From UBA9732 sp963599445 (lineage in GTDB: Bacteria > Spirochaetota > Spirochaetia > Sphaerochaetales > Sphaerochaetaceae), in NCBI GenBank assembly GCA_963599445.1, contig CAVBWZ010000013.1, forward strand, positions 1 through 64,000: a stretch of DNA of 64,000 bases. Direction: 5' to 3'. Position 1 is the first letter of the stretch. Each line of letters opens with the position of its first letter. Below are positions 16,914 to 25,880 of the stretch, in pieces. The notes below the pieces were generated by a model that was not told where the DNA came from, did not search any database, and worked only from the letters and a program-made list of their open reading frames with translations. Both the position numbers and the translations under genes were made by a program.

Positions 16914-18023
16914 TCAATTCACCGTCACGGTGGCGCTGCCTGAGGTACCAGCGATGCTGCAGGACACTATGACATCGTAGCGGCTCATGGAGCCTGATGA
17001 CGAAACCTTCAGATCCCTGGAGAAGCCTACAGCTTCGCCGTCACGGAACCATCGGTATTTCAAATCGGACTCGATTAGGCCTGTCGGCAAAGGGTTGCAG
17101 CTGGCGCTTAGAAGGAATCCCGTGCCCGTTGGCGTGCATGTGGCGTAGACCGGGATGGGAACGCCTATTGAACCGCCAATGGATATCTCAAGGGAGGCAG
17201 GACAATCCTCAATGTTGACAACCCCTATGGATGTCTCGTTCGCCACGACCCTCAAGGCTTCGGCGCAACCGCGACTGAGTCCAGCATCATCGCTCACACG
17301 CACGGTCAAGGTATAGGACCCGGCTGCAAGCTTCTTTGAAAACGAAAGGCTGCAGTCAGAGGTTTTGGCATTCAAAAATTCCTGTCGCCTTACGCCTTGG
17401 GAATCCTCCAGCACTATAGAAAAACGGATATCTTTGCAGCTGGAAAGCGAGGGCTCCCATTTGAAAACCAACTGAACGGAGCCCTCCCCTGTCAATGTGT
17501 CAAGAACCACATCCACGTGGTTGGGGCCGGATTCAAGCGTACAGGAAGCCTTTCCCAAAGCCAGTTCGTTGCCGTTTTGGTTGTAGGCCTTTGCGATGAT
17601 GGACCACTGACCTGAAGCAAGACCTTCGACGGACACACTGCTCTGTTTGGAATGGACGAGTCCAAAGGTTGCACTTCCGGGACCTGTGCCTTCAACTGAA
17701 TAGCTTGCTACGTTCATTAGGTTTGGCTTTGGTGCTATGGTCTTGCCAGAGTTTGTCCCAACTCCAAACCCATCTGCGGATTTGGATGCAACTTCAGAGC
17801 AAACCTCTGAGATGGAATCCTCAAGCGAAAGCTGGAACGACACGCTGGCACCTCCTGAAACCGTACCAGTACCATTCCATGTCCCACTGCCGGTCCCTCC
17901 GGAAGACCCGGACGAACCGTCGTCACAAGATACCAAGGGGACCAAGACCAAAACCACCGACAAGACTGAAACCAACACCGAAGCGATGGAAACACCACCA
18001 ATACAGAAACGAAATCTCTTCAT
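16914..18023 (-). CDS. Exported lipoprotein with Gly/Ser linker and repeat-like beta domains
   Basis: A 369-residue lipoprotein: a signal segment ending in the lipobox LVSC (acylated Cys near residue 33), followed by a DDGSSGSSGGTGSG linker that tethers the folded part to the membrane. The rest is strand-rich, with pairs of SVSVEGLASGQWSII and KLAAGSYTLTVRVSDD segments and a last domain resembling an Ig-like or PKD-like unit (CNPLPTGLIESDLKYRWFRDG). No family is certain. The start ATG follows AGGAGG; an upstream in-frame ATG has no such site. Its promoter should lie in the gap before the phosphohexomutase gene, which is divergent. Confidence 0.75.
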   Translation of the reverse strand: MKRFRFCIGGVSIASVLVSVLSVVLVLVPLVSCDDGSSGSSGGTGSGTWNGTGTVSGGASVSFQLSLEDSISEVCSEVASKSADGFGVGTNSGKTIAPKPNLMNVASYSVEGTGPGSATFGLVHSKQSSVSVEGLASGQWSIIAKAYNQNGNELALGKASCTLESGPNHVDVVLDTLTGEGSVQLVFKWEPSLSSCKDIRFSIVLEDSQGVRRQEFLNAKTSDCSLSFSKKLAAGSYTLTVRVSDDAGLSRGCAEALRVVANETSIGVVNIEDCPASLEISIGGSIGVPIPVYATCTPTGTGFLLSASCNPLPTGLIESDLKYRWFRDGEAVGFSRDLKVSSSGSMSRYDVIVSCSIAGTSGSATVTVN

Positions 18024-18191
18024 TAGAACCTCCTTAAAGATGTTTTCGTTGCTTGAGATGAGCTTCAAAGGCCGTCATACAAACGCTTTGAACCCATCTC
18101 AAATCCTCTATAAATATGAATACAAGAAACCGCGCATTTTCATTCACGCCGTTCCAAGGGCATTGCAGAGAAGCTTCAAAAAATCCAACGT

Positions 18192-18220
18192 TTGCAACTA
18201 ATCGCTTCGTTGGGTATAAT
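18192..18220 (+). promoter_or_regulatory. Sigma-70-type promoter of the phosphohexomutase gene
   Basis: TTGCAA (18192-18197), a 17-bp spacer and a perfect TATAAT (18215-18220). Transcription would begin around 18227, giving a leader of about 90 bases that contains a 12-bp tandem repeat. Confidence 0.75.
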
Positions 18221-18240
18221 CCGTACAGGCAGGATCACAA

Positions 18241-18288
18241 ACGAAACTTCGGATGGAACTTCAAATGAAACTTCAAACGAAGCAAACA
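18241..18288 (+). repeat. 12-bp tandem repeat in the phosphohexomutase leader
   Basis: Units ACGAAACTTCGG, ATGGAACTTCAA, ATGAAACTTCAA and a decayed ACGAAGCAAACA follow each other at a 12-bp period within the transcribed leader. Confidence 0.75.
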
Positions 18289-18315
18289 AGCAGAAGCTGC
18301 AACAGGAGACGAAAC

Positions 18316-19827
18316 ATGGCACAGGACGAATTGAATCTGAGTATGTTCAAGGCTTACGATATAAGGACCAAGGAAGAGAAGCTCAATGCGGGAATCATCA
18401 GAAGACTGCTTTCCGGCGTTGCATGCTACATGAAGGACACCCTTGGATGCACTGCCATCGTCATGGGCCACGATGCAAGGCTTGGAGTTCCCGGCCTCAT
18501 GCAGGAGGCTTTGGACATGTTCCCCTACTTTGGACTTGACCTCATAGTCAACCCACTTCAAATCTCCACCCCTCAGTTCTACTTCGCATGTATGCAGAAC
18601 CCAAAAGCCTGCGGAATCATGTTCACAGCAAGCCACAACCCAGGCGAATACGTTGGAATGAAGATGATAATGCCACCAATGGCGCCAATCACATACGGAA
18701 GCGGCCCGGAAGGAGGAATCGCCAGGATAAAGGAACTGTACATTGAGGACAAGGCACCAAGCCTTACAGCAAACCTTGGAAAGGTCTCGGTAAAGCGATA
18801 TCTAGACCAATACATGGACTATTCGATGGAGCTTGCAAAGACCGGCATACACTCGCTTGACGGCCTGGACATCCTATGCGACTTCCTAAGCGGTGCAGCC
18901 GGCACGGAGATCACGGAAGCCCTCACCTACTGCGGCGCAAACGTGAAGACGCTCCACCTCGTGCCCAACGGACGCTTCCCCGCGGGCGACCCCAACCCAA
19001 TCATCCTCTCGTCCATAGAGGACGCACAGAACCACATGAAGGACGGCGACTACGACTTTGGACTTCTCTTCGACGGGGACGGCGACCGCATGGACGTCAT
19101 GACCAGCAACTCGCTCCAACTGGCCCCATCCTTCAACTTCTCAATCCTAATGCCCCAGATAACGTCGCTCTACAGGACGACATACCCACACATCTCCACC
19201 TATGCCGATGTCAAAGCAAACCCCATAGCCCAGAGGATCCAAGCCCATTATGCAAGCGTCAAACTCATCCGCAATGGGCATTCCTTCATAAAGGAAGCCC
19301 TCATGGAGGAGCAGAAGACCGGAACCGTTGCAGCATGCGAGGAAAGCGGTCACTACTACATGAACTTCCCATACGACCCAAAGGACTTCTCAAAGGGTTT
19401 TGCCGCAACGGAGAACACTCTCTTCTACACCCTGCTCACTGCAAGAATGCACAAAGAAAGACCGCAGGACTACAAGAAGGCTCTGGATATGCAGGAGAAG
19501 ACCATAAGAGAGAGGGAGTGGACGGTCCACTTCGACGACACCCAAAGGATGCAGGATGTCATGAAGAGGATAGACGAAACCTTCAAGGCACAGGGTCTTA
19601 CATGCTTTGACAAGTCACCTGACGGCAAATCCCTGGACGCATCGCTTATAAGGTACAACCTTCCCCTTGAGATAACCAAGGACACAAACCTTGAGACCGA
19701 CTGGTATCAGATAGTCCAGCGCCAGAGCCGCAGCGAAGACAACGTAGTGCGTTGGGAGATAACAGGCTCCGACTGGCGCACAGTCAGCAAGGCCAAGGAG
19801 ACCATAGACTCAATCGTCAACGGTTGA
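18316..19827 (+). CDS. Alpha-D-phosphohexomutase (phosphoglucomutase/phosphomannomutase)
   Basis: A 503-residue enzyme interconverting hexose 1- and 6-phosphates. It has the phosphoserine loop TASHNPGEY (about residue 106), the Mg-binding loop DGDGDRMD (about residue 255), the sugar-specificity loop ACEESGHYY (GEMSGH-like position) and a C-terminal phosphate-binding domain (RWEITGSDWRTVSKAK). The ESGHY form leaves glucose versus mannose preference open. AGGAG is 8 bases before the chosen ATG; an in-frame ATG 21 codons up falls inside the tandem repeat and is unlikely. It is monocistronic, with its own promoter and terminator. Confidence 0.88.
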   Translation: MAQDELNLSMFKAYDIRTKEEKLNAGIIRRLLSGVACYMKDTLGCTAIVMGHDARLGVPGLMQEALDMFPYFGLDLIVNPLQISTPQFYFACMQNPKACGIMFTASHNPGEYVGMKMIMPPMAPITYGSGPEGGIARIKELYIEDKAPSLTANLGKVSVKRYLDQYMDYSMELAKTGIHSLDGLDILCDFLSGAAGTEITEALTYCGANVKTLHLVPNGRFPAGDPNPIILSSIEDAQNHMKDGDYDFGLLFDGDGDRMDVMTSNSLQLAPSFNFSILMPQITSLYRTTYPHISTYADVKANPIAQRIQAHYASVKLIRNGHSFIKEALMEEQKTGTVAACEESGHYYMNFPYDPKDFSKGFAATENTLFYTLLTARMHKERPQDYKKALDMQEKTIREREWTVHFDDTQRMQDVMKRIDETFKAQGLTCFDKSPDGKSLDASLIRYNLPLEITKDTNLETDWYQIVQRQSRSEDNVVRWEITGSDWRTVSKAKETIDSIVNG

Positions 19828-19850
19828 AAAAGCCGAGCAACCCAATGGAA

Positions 19851-19893
19851 ATCGTCCTATTTTTCGATTTTTTGAAATTCAGGACGATTTTTT
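19851..19893 (+). terminator. Terminator of the phosphohexomutase gene
   Basis: An 8-bp stem ATCGTCCT / AGGACGAT followed by six T residues. A second imperfect stem (CATCCTG / CAGGATG, 19894-19927) follows directly. Confidence 0.75.
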
Positions 19894-19977
19894 CATCCTG
19901 AAAATCCATTTTTCAAAATCCAGGATGAATTTGCCTTCAAACCCGAGTCCTTTTCTTTGCCATTGGTTTTACAGGTG

Positions 19978-20062
19978 CTACATACATAACACTTGCAACA
20001 CATGCTACAGACGCTACAACTGCCACACTCGCCACAGACACTACGAAATGGCTACAGATTTC
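19978..20062. repeat. 9-bp-period degenerate tandem array (copy A)
   Basis: Eight units of consensus CTACANNNN start exactly every 9 bp at 19978, 19987, 19996, 20005, 20014, 20023, 20032 and 20041; a last unit CTACAGATT begins 11 bp later at 20052. The same array, with the same 11-bp final step, occurs at 44835-44899. The array lies in the convergent gap between two gene ends, so it is probably not translated, although in one minus-strand frame it would read as a Val-Ala-x repeat. Confidence 0.75.
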
Positions 20063-20176
20063 ACCTTTGCATCCATTACAACCACTGGAATCTTCGCAAC
20101 TGGCGAGAAACTCATTCACAGGTATTTGCGAAGCAGTAATTTGCGTGGCATTACAAGAAAGAAAGGCACAGGCGAT

Positions 20177-20204
20177 GCTTGATGCACGGCCTGTGCCAAA
20201 AAGT
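20177..20204 (-). terminator. Terminator of the ABC importer operon
   Basis: A perfect 9-bp stem GGCACAGGC / GCCTGTGCC around the loop CGTGCATCAAGCATC, followed on the minus strand by TTTCTTTCTTG. Coordinates are approximate by a few bases. The loop sequence recurs downstream of ackA. Confidence 0.75.
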
Positions 20205-20223
20205 GACTCTGAAACCGAAGATG

Positions 20224-21333
20224 TCAACAGACGGAAAGGCTGCCGATGGCAAGTCTCTTGGTGCTCTTTGGGTCGAACACGCAGATCTCGCTGCCAACGA
20301 TGTCGCAGCGGATTGGCTGGTCGACCTTGAAGTCTATGGCACCGAAGACGACGGATGAGACGAGCTCTCCGTTGAGGTGCACCTTGACGGTGGTCTCCAT
20401 ACCTGCAGGAAGCGTGGAGTACGCTGTGGCGTGGATTTTGCCGTCCTCGCAGATGGTGAAGAACTCAGGGCGTATGCCAAGAACGACCTCAGATCCTTCG
20501 AGGGCGAAGGATTCCTTGGACCTGAAGAGAGCCTTCACCCCAAGGAAGTCCATCATGACACCATCGGCCTGAGGGGTTGCCTTTGCCTTGATGAAGTTCA
20601 TGGTCGGGTTTCCAACGAAGTCGGCGACAAAGAGGTTCGCAGGCTTTGCGTAGACCGTAAGAGGTGGGTCGTACTGTTGGAGGACACCCTTCTCCATGAG
20701 ACAAATCTTGGTTGCGAGGGTCATGGCCTCAAGCTGGTCGTGCGTGACGTAGACGAACGTGGAGTTGGAGTCCGAGTGGAGTCTCTTGAGCTCAGTTCTC
20801 ATCTCGCTGCGAAGCTTTGCATCAAGGTTGGAAAGAGGCTCGTCCATGAAGAGGACCTGCGGCTTTGGAGCCAAAGTCCTCGCGATGGCGACTCTCTGCT
20901 GCTGACCGCCGGAAAGCTCGGCTGGATAGCGGGCCACGAACTCCTCAATCTTTAGCATCTTGAGCATCTCGTCAACACGGGCCTTGATGTCCTCCTTCTT
21001 CCATTTGAGGTTCTCAAGACCAAAGGCTATGTTGTCGTAGACCGTCATGTGCGGCCACAAGGCATAGTTCTGGAACAGAAAGCCAATGTCCCTCTTTGCA
21101 GGAGAAACGTTGACGCCGGTCTCCGCATCGAATACGACCTTGTCACCAATGGTGATTCTACCCTCGGTTGGGGTCTCAAGACCTGCAATCATCCTAAGCG
21201 TCGTGGTCTTTCCACATCCGCTAGGACCCAAGAGGGTAATGAAGTCATGCTCGTTGATGTGAAGATTCAGATCATCAACGGCGACGAATTTATCAAAACG
21301 TTTTGAAACGTGTTCCAATCTAATCTCTGGCAT
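20224..21333 (-). CDS. ABC importer ATP-binding protein (Fe/putrescine/phosphonate type)
   Basis: A 369-residue ATPase of the CUT1/PotA/FbpC type. Walker A GPSGCGKTT (about residues 36-44), signature LSGGQQQRVA, Walker B VLFMDEPLSNLD and the switch His in VTHDQ are present. A C-terminal TOBE domain starts near residue 245. It drives uptake through the adjoining permease. The start is the ATG five bases after GGAGG; a TTG four codons earlier is excluded for that reason. The gene begins 1 bp after the permease stop. The nucleotide-binding domain does not reveal the substrate; location at the end of the purine cluster suggests a purine-related compound or metal. Confidence 0.92.
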   Translation of the reverse strand: MPEIRLEHVSKRFDKFVAVDDLNLHINEHDFITLLGPSGCGKTTTLRMIAGLETPTEGRITIGDKVVFDAETGVNVSPAKRDIGFLFQNYALWPHMTVYDNIAFGLENLKWKKEDIKARVDEMLKMLKIEEFVARYPAELSGGQQQRVAIARTLAPKPQVLFMDEPLSNLDAKLRSEMRTELKRLHSDSNSTFVYVTHDQLEAMTLATKICLMEKGVLQQYDPPLTVYAKPANLFVADFVGNPTMNFIKAKATPQADGVMMDFLGVKALFRSKESFALEGSEVVLGIRPEFFTICEDGKIHATAYSTLPAGMETTVKVHLNGELVSSVVFGAIDFKVDQPIRCDIVGSEICVFDPKSTKRLAIGSLSVC

Positions 21334-21334
21334 A

Positions 21335-23140
21335 TCAACCTCCAACGCCCTTGTCTATGCTTGCTCCAGTGAGTTTGTTGACCAAAAGGTTTATCGCAAG
21401 AACCGTCACGACGATGAGAAGGTTCAAGGCGTTTGCGCTCTGGTCGCACCAAACCTGCCAATACTCCAACAATGTGGTCATGAGGTAGATGGAACCCGAT
21501 GACAGCAGAGTGAACAGGGAAAGCTCCCTCATGCAGGATGTGAATGGAAGCAGGTATCCTGAAATGAAGGTGGACTTCTGTATTGGGAATATGATTCTGA
21601 GCATTCTCTTGTACCAAGGAACGTTCACTATTATTGCAGCTTCCTCAATCTCGCCTGACAGCTGAAGCATTGCATTGATTCCGCTACGGGATGCAAACGG
21701 CAGGTACTTTATGGAACCTACAAGGACCAGAAGACCCATCGTCTTGCTAAGACCCATCTTGGAGCCAATGGCAAGGAATGCAGCACCCAACGCCATGGAC
21801 GGCATGAGGTACGGAAGGAACGCAAGGTTGTCGGCAAGCTTCGCAAGCTTGGACCCACGTCTCTTGGATACGGCGTATCCAATGAGGATTCCCATGGTTC
21901 CAGCTATGAGCGAGCAGCTCAGGGACAGCACAAGGCTGTTTCTGAAGGCGGACCAGACCTGCTGTTCATAGAACAGACCATGAAGGCCGTTCTCCTTTGG
22001 ATAACCTGGATCTATCCAGTACTTGAGCGTAAGGTTGCTGTAGTCGCCGGGGATGTCCGTACATGACTCGAGGGCGAAGCTCACGAGCGGCATGAACGAA
22101 CAGAAGACGCAGAGGATCACGAGTATCACGGCTATGATGTACTTCCAGGCTCCAAGCTTGATGTAGGAGATCTGTCCGCTCTTTCCTGTGACGGTCGTGA
22201 ACGACTTGCGGCTACCTGTAACATATTGGTTGATTCCCAGGATGATGAGGCCAAAGACTATCATGAATATGGCCATGATATAGCCCTGACCGTACCAACC
22301 GCTGTTGATGAACTGCTTGAGCGTCGTCGTAAGGACGCTGAAACCGCTGGCTCCTCCAAGGAACTGCGGTACTGCGTATGCACTCATGCTGCTTGAGAAT
22401 ACGAGCAGGAAGGTGGAAAGCAGAGCAGGCATCACTATGGGAAGTGTTATCCTTCTTATTATCTTGGCCCTTGAAGCCTTGAGGATCGTTGCAGCCTCCT
22501 CCAGGTTCGCATCCATGTTCCTCAGGATTCCTCCAATGAGGATGTATGCAAACGGTGCATAGTGCAGGCCAAGCACTATGGCGCAAGGGACGAGTCCATA
22601 GACGAACTTTTCAGGTACGCTTATCCCCGTAAGCCAATAGAGCATTCCACTTTGGTACGAACCAATGGATGGGTTTTGGAAGAAGTTCTTCCAGAACGTG
22701 GCGATGGTCCACGACGGCATTATGTAAGGGAATATGAAGACCGTGGAGAAGAACTTCTTGAACTTCATATCCGTTCTTGTGATGAGGAATGCAACGACAC
22801 CGCCGTACAGGATGGCTATGAAGCTCGAAAGGAGCGACATGAGCACTGCGTTCTTGAGCGGGTTCCAGAAGTATGTGCTGCTCATGCTGGAGAACAGCAT
22901 CCTCTTCCAGTGGAACGTGGTCAATGAGCCTACCTTCTTCCCAAAGAGCTCTGGATAGAGGAGGTCTGCGATGTTGACCGTTACAGTGTCCTTCATCAAA
23001 AGAAGCAACGGATAGATTGTAAAGAAACCAAGGACGACCACAGTTATTGAAAGGATGATGTTCTCAGGCTTGGATATGAAGTCCCTTGCCCGGTACTTCA
23101 GCTTTCTCTTGTGGACCGCTGTCTTTGTCAATTCATTCAT
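21335..23140 (-). CDS. ABC importer permease, two fused transmembrane domains
   Basis: A 601-residue permease in which two BPD_transp_1 domains are fused head to tail (about residues 75-300 and 370-590), as in FbpB-type iron permeases. Each half has about six helices and an EAA loop for contact with the ATPase (LEEAATILKASRAKIIRRITLP; EEAAIIVNVPWYKRML, the first 22 residues long in the protein and cited here by its limits near residues 205-226). One polypeptide thus forms the whole channel. It follows the binding-protein gene after a terminator-like hairpin and is coupled to the ATPase gene. The ATG nine bases after AAGGAG is chosen. Confidence 0.9.
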   Translation of the reverse strand: MNELTKTAVHKRKLKYRARDFISKPENIILSITVVVLGFFTIYPLLLLMKDTVTVNIADLLYPELFGKKVGSLTTFHWKRMLFSSMSSTYFWNPLKNAVLMSLLSSFIAILYGGVVAFLITRTDMKFKKFFSTVFIFPYIMPSWTIATFWKNFFQNPSIGSYQSGMLYWLTGISVPEKFVYGLVPCAIVLGLHYAPFAYILIGGILRNMDANLEEAATILKASRAKIIRRITLPIVMPALLSTFLLVFSSSMSAYAVPQFLGGASGFSVLTTTLKQFINSGWYGQGYIMAIFMIVFGLIILGINQYVTGSRKSFTTVTGKSGQISYIKLGAWKYIIAVILVILCVFCSFMPLVSFALESCTDIPGDYSNLTLKYWIDPGYPKENGLHGLFYEQQVWSAFRNSLVLSLSCSLIAGTMGILIGYAVSKRRGSKLAKLADNLAFLPYLMPSMALGAAFLAIGSKMGLSKTMGLLVLVGSIKYLPFASRSGINAMLQLSGEIEEAAIIVNVPWYKRMLRIIFPIQKSTFISGYLLPFTSCMRELSLFTLLSSGSIYLMTTLLEYWQVWCDQSANALNLLIVVTVLAINLLVNKLTGASIDKGVGG

Positions 23141-23179
23141 CAATCGATACTCCTTGGATGAAAGTTCCCCAAATGGGGA

Positions 23180-23221
23180 GTTGATAGAAACTTATTGATA
23201 GAAACTCATTACTAGAGACCT
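23180..23221. repeat. 14-bp tandem repeat, three units
   Basis: GTTGATAGAAACTT, ATTGATAGAAACTC and ATTACTAGAGACCT follow each other without gaps in the spacer between the binding-protein gene and the permease gene. Confidence 0.7.
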
Positions 23222-23223
23222 AT

Positions 23224-23253
23224 AAAATTGGGGCAGGCTTCTACCTGCCCCAA
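23224..23253 (-). terminator. Intra-operon terminator/attenuator after the binding-protein gene
   Basis: A perfect 10-bp stem TTGGGGCAGG / CCTGCCCCAA with a 6-base loop, followed by TTTTATAG on the minus strand. Such a stem is typical between a highly made binding protein and its permease. Confidence 0.75.
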
Positions 23254-23269
23254 CGCTAAGGAATCAGAC

Positions 23270-24475
23270 TCACTTCTTTGCAATCTCGGCATTGACGAAG
23301 TCCGTTACAGCGGACTTGTTGACCATGATGTAGGAAGCGTCCTCTGCTACGAGGCAGTCCTTCCAGAATGTGATTGGCTGGTCGCCTTCAGCAGCTCCGA
23401 CCTCTGGGTTCGTTGAGTATGCACCAAGTGTCGTCGTTCCAGCACCGCCCCATGGAGTGAAGCCTTCGGATGTCATCAGGTAGTTGATGAAGAGCATCGT
23501 TGTGTAAGGCCTTGGGCACTTTGCAGTCATCTGGACGTACATTGGATACATGAAACCGGAGAATGGATTGATCTGCTCTTCCGTGAATGCGCCAACTGTG
23601 AGGTTGCCCTTGATTGAAGCGTCTACGTCCCTGAACTTGGAGAGGACGAAGAGTCCAAGGCATCCTTCGCTGTCAGCCTTTGCCATCGTCTGGCAAATGG
23701 TCGTGTCGGAGGAGATGGAGAAGTTCACGTTTGCAATGAACTCTGCAACCCACTTGTAGCCTGCGTTCTTGTAGGAACCAAGCTCGATGTCCTTGCCGTA
23801 GTAGTCCTTGTATGCATCTGCAAGCTTTGCCGCCCACTGGTCGCTCGTGCACATGATGAGGAAGTTCATGTTGACCTGCTCTGTGGCTGGGTTCTTGAAG
23901 AAGACCTTGTCCTTGAGAGAAGCCTCTGTAAGCTGCCATACGTTGGTGATCACTGGAGCATCGTCGCCGATGTTGTTCCAAATGAAGAGCTTGTTGATGT
24001 ACTGGTGTACAAGTGGAACGAGGTCGTTGGAGTCGACCTTGTCAGCAATCGTGGATGGAACGTAGTTGAGCATGATGGAGGAGTTCTGCCTGTAGATGGA
24101 AAGCTGTGCTCCATCCTGGATCATGACCATTGAAGCAACCTTGCTGGATGCACCTGCAGCCTCCTGGAAAAGGGTCGTGTAGATGTCGGTGTCGTTCATC
24201 TTCGTTCCAACAGCGTTGCTCTCGGTAAGACCAAGCTCAGCACCATATGTCTTGACGAAGTTCGTTACAGCCTTTGCGATACGGGATGTGTTTCCGTATA
24301 CGTAGAAGGCACCTGTCTCCTGCTTTGCAAGCTCAAGGAGCTCGGCATCGGTCATCTTCTGACCAGCCTCGATCTTGGCTTCGATGGTATCGGCTGCCTT
24401 CTCACCCTGGCCTTCTGCGAATGCGAAACCGGCGACAAGACACACTACGAGTAAAACGCTCAAAAGCTTTTTCAT
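23270..24475 (-). CDS. ABC importer periplasmic substrate-binding protein
   Basis: A 401-residue exported protein with a signal peptide (MKKLLSVLLVVCLVAGFAFAEG). The sequence after it (TGAFYVYGNTSRIAKAVTNF) is the start of a type II periplasmic binding fold like those of iron/putrescine/thiamine binders, with the hinge and C-terminal segments VGAFTEEQINPFSGF and INYLMTSEGFTPWGG. Ligand contacts cannot be read reliably; there is no clear Tyr pair for ferric iron. It is the first gene of the importer operon and begins after GGAGAAAAAGAACT. A 7-bp palindrome upstream (24559-24579) may bind a regulator. Confidence 0.88.
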   Translation of the reverse strand: MKKLLSVLLVVCLVAGFAFAEGQGEKAADTIEAKIEAGQKMTDAELLELAKQETGAFYVYGNTSRIAKAVTNFVKTYGAELGLTESNAVGTKMNDTDIYTTLFQEAAGASSKVASMVMIQDGAQLSIYRQNSSIMLNYVPSTIADKVDSNDLVPLVHQYINKLFIWNNIGDDAPVITNVWQLTEASLKDKVFFKNPATEQVNMNFLIMCTSDQWAAKLADAYKDYYGKDIELGSYKNAGYKWVAEFIANVNFSISSDTTICQTMAKADSEGCLGLFVLSKFRDVDASIKGNLTVGAFTEEQINPFSGFMYPMYVQMTAKCPRPYTTMLFINYLMTSEGFTPWGGAGTTTLGAYSTNPEVGAAEGDQPITFWKDCLVAEDASYIMVNKSAVTDFVNAEIAKK

Positions 24476-24558
24476 AGTTCTTTTTCTCCTTTTACATGCC
24501 TTTTACAAGCATGTCGTCTGATTGTATGCCAAAAAACACACGCTAATCAATCTAAAAT

Positions 24559-24579
24559 GACAAAACTTCACATTTTGTC
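24559..24579. promoter_or_regulatory. Operator-like palindrome upstream of the binding-protein gene
   Basis: GACAAAA, seven bases, TTTTGTC: perfect arms in the 196-bp gap between ygeW and the importer operon, about 85 bp before the start codon. Confidence 0.45.
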
Positions 24580-24613
24580 GCACAAACTTTTGCCATATTC
24601 AAACGATTTCACT

Positions 24614-24649
24614 GAAAAACGATAAGGCTCCGTTCTTCAACGGAGCCTT
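24614..24649 (-). terminator. Terminator after ygeW
   Basis: An 11-bp stem AAGGCTCCGTT / AACGGAGCCTT with loop GAAG (minus strand), followed by ATCGTTTTTC. Confidence 0.85.
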
Positions 24650-24671
24650 GCATAACAGAACCTTATCGAAC

Positions 24672-25865
24672 TCAATAGAGCTTGCGGAGGTTGTCGGCTG
24701 AATCAAGAGCCATGAGGGCCTTTGCAGGATCCTTGACCTTTGACATGAAGATCATTGCCGCAATGACGTATGGCTTGTAGGAAGCCTGCTTGTAGAGAGG
24801 ATCGAGGTAGCGGTCGAACACCGTGTCATCGACCTCGCCTTCCTTGCAGGAAAGACCTGTGATGTCAGCTGGGAGACAGTGGAGGTAGAGTGCCTTGCCG
24901 TCCTTCGTGAGCTTCATCTTCTCTTCCGAGCATGTCCAGTCCTTGTGCTCTGCGTTCTGTGCAAGGAGCTTCTTCTCAAGTGCGTCGATACCGGCCTTGT
25001 CGCCCTTCTGGTAGAGCTTTGTCCTCTCTTCCATCGCTGCGAACGGAGCCCAGCTCTTTGGATAGACGATGTCAGCATCCTTGAACGCCTCGTCCATGCT
25101 GTTGCACTGCTTGAACGAACCGCCGCTTGCCTTTGCATTCTTCTGTGCAATGTCTATGCACTCAGGCATGACTTCGTAGCCTTCCGGATGTGCAAGGGTT
25201 ACGTCCATTCCAAATCTTGTGAACAGTCCAATTACACCCTGTGGGACGCTCAGAGGCTTGCCGTAGGATGGGCTGTATGCCCATGTCATTGCAACCTTCT
25301 TGCCTTTGAGGTTCTCTACGCCGCCGAACTGATGGATGACATGGAGCATGTCCGCCATGCACTGGGTTGGGTGGTCAACGTCGCACTGGAGGTTCACGAG
25401 GGTTGGTCTCTGTTCAAGGATGCCGTGGCGGTAGCCGTACTCGCATGCATCGATGAACGTCTTCTGGTACTTGTGGCCTTCGCCAATGAACATGTCGTCG
25501 CGGATACCAACGACATCGGCCATGAAGGAGACCATGTTCGCCGTCTCACGGACAGTCTCGCCGTGTGCTATCTGGCTCACCTTCTCGTCAAGGACCTGCT
25601 CCTCAAGTCCAAGGAGGTTGCAGGCGCTTGCGAACGAGAAGCGTGTGCGTGTGGAGTTGTCTCTGAAGATGGAGATTCCAAGGCCTGAGTCGAAGATGCG
25701 TGTGCTCTTGTTGTGCTCCCTCAGGTCTCTGAGTGCATCGGCGACTGTGAAGATTGCGTCAAGCTCCTCGTCGGTCTTGTCCCAAGTCCAGTAGAAATCG
25801 TTCTTGTACATGTTGTTGATGTGCAAGGTCTCAAGATGTCTTGCAAGTTCAAATGCTTTGCTCAT
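24672..25865 (-). CDS. ygeW: YgeW-type knotted carbamoyltransferase
   Basis: A 397-residue member of the aspartate/ornithine carbamoyltransferase superfamily. The carbamoyl-phosphate motif is present as FRDNSTRTRFSFA, the second-domain motif as HCLPADI, and DVDHPTQCMADML corresponds to the family HPxQ motif. The length and motif set fit the YgeW group found with selenium/molybdenum hydroxylases and purine catabolism. It would act late in the pathway, making or splitting a carbamoyl compound and so linking purine breakdown to ATP yield through a carbamate kinase, which is not in the window. The second in-frame ATG, seven bases after AGGAG, is the start. It follows ygeY by 15 bp. Confidence 0.93.
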   Translation of the reverse strand: MSKAFELARHLETLHINNMYKNDFYWTWDKTDEELDAIFTVADALRDLREHNKSTRIFDSGLGISIFRDNSTRTRFSFASACNLLGLEEQVLDEKVSQIAHGETVRETANMVSFMADVVGIRDDMFIGEGHKYQKTFIDACEYGYRHGILEQRPTLVNLQCDVDHPTQCMADMLHVIHQFGGVENLKGKKVAMTWAYSPSYGKPLSVPQGVIGLFTRFGMDVTLAHPEGYEVMPECIDIAQKNAKASGGSFKQCNSMDEAFKDADIVYPKSWAPFAAMEERTKLYQKGDKAGIDALEKKLLAQNAEHKDWTCSEEKMKLTKDGKALYLHCLPADITGLSCKEGEVDDTVFDRYLDPLYKQASYKPYVIAAMIFMSKVKDPAKALMALDSADNLRKLY

Positions 25866-25880
25866 TTTCATTCTCCTAAA

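Noticed and set aside
19978..20062. CRISPR-like array
   Set aside because: Unit is only 9 bp, there are no spacers and no cas genes.
19937..20227. Minus-strand frame encoding a Val-Ala-x repeat across the 9-bp array
   Set aside because: It lies beyond the stop of the ABC ATPase gene, crosses that operon's terminator and has no good ribosome site; the repeat is better described as DNA.
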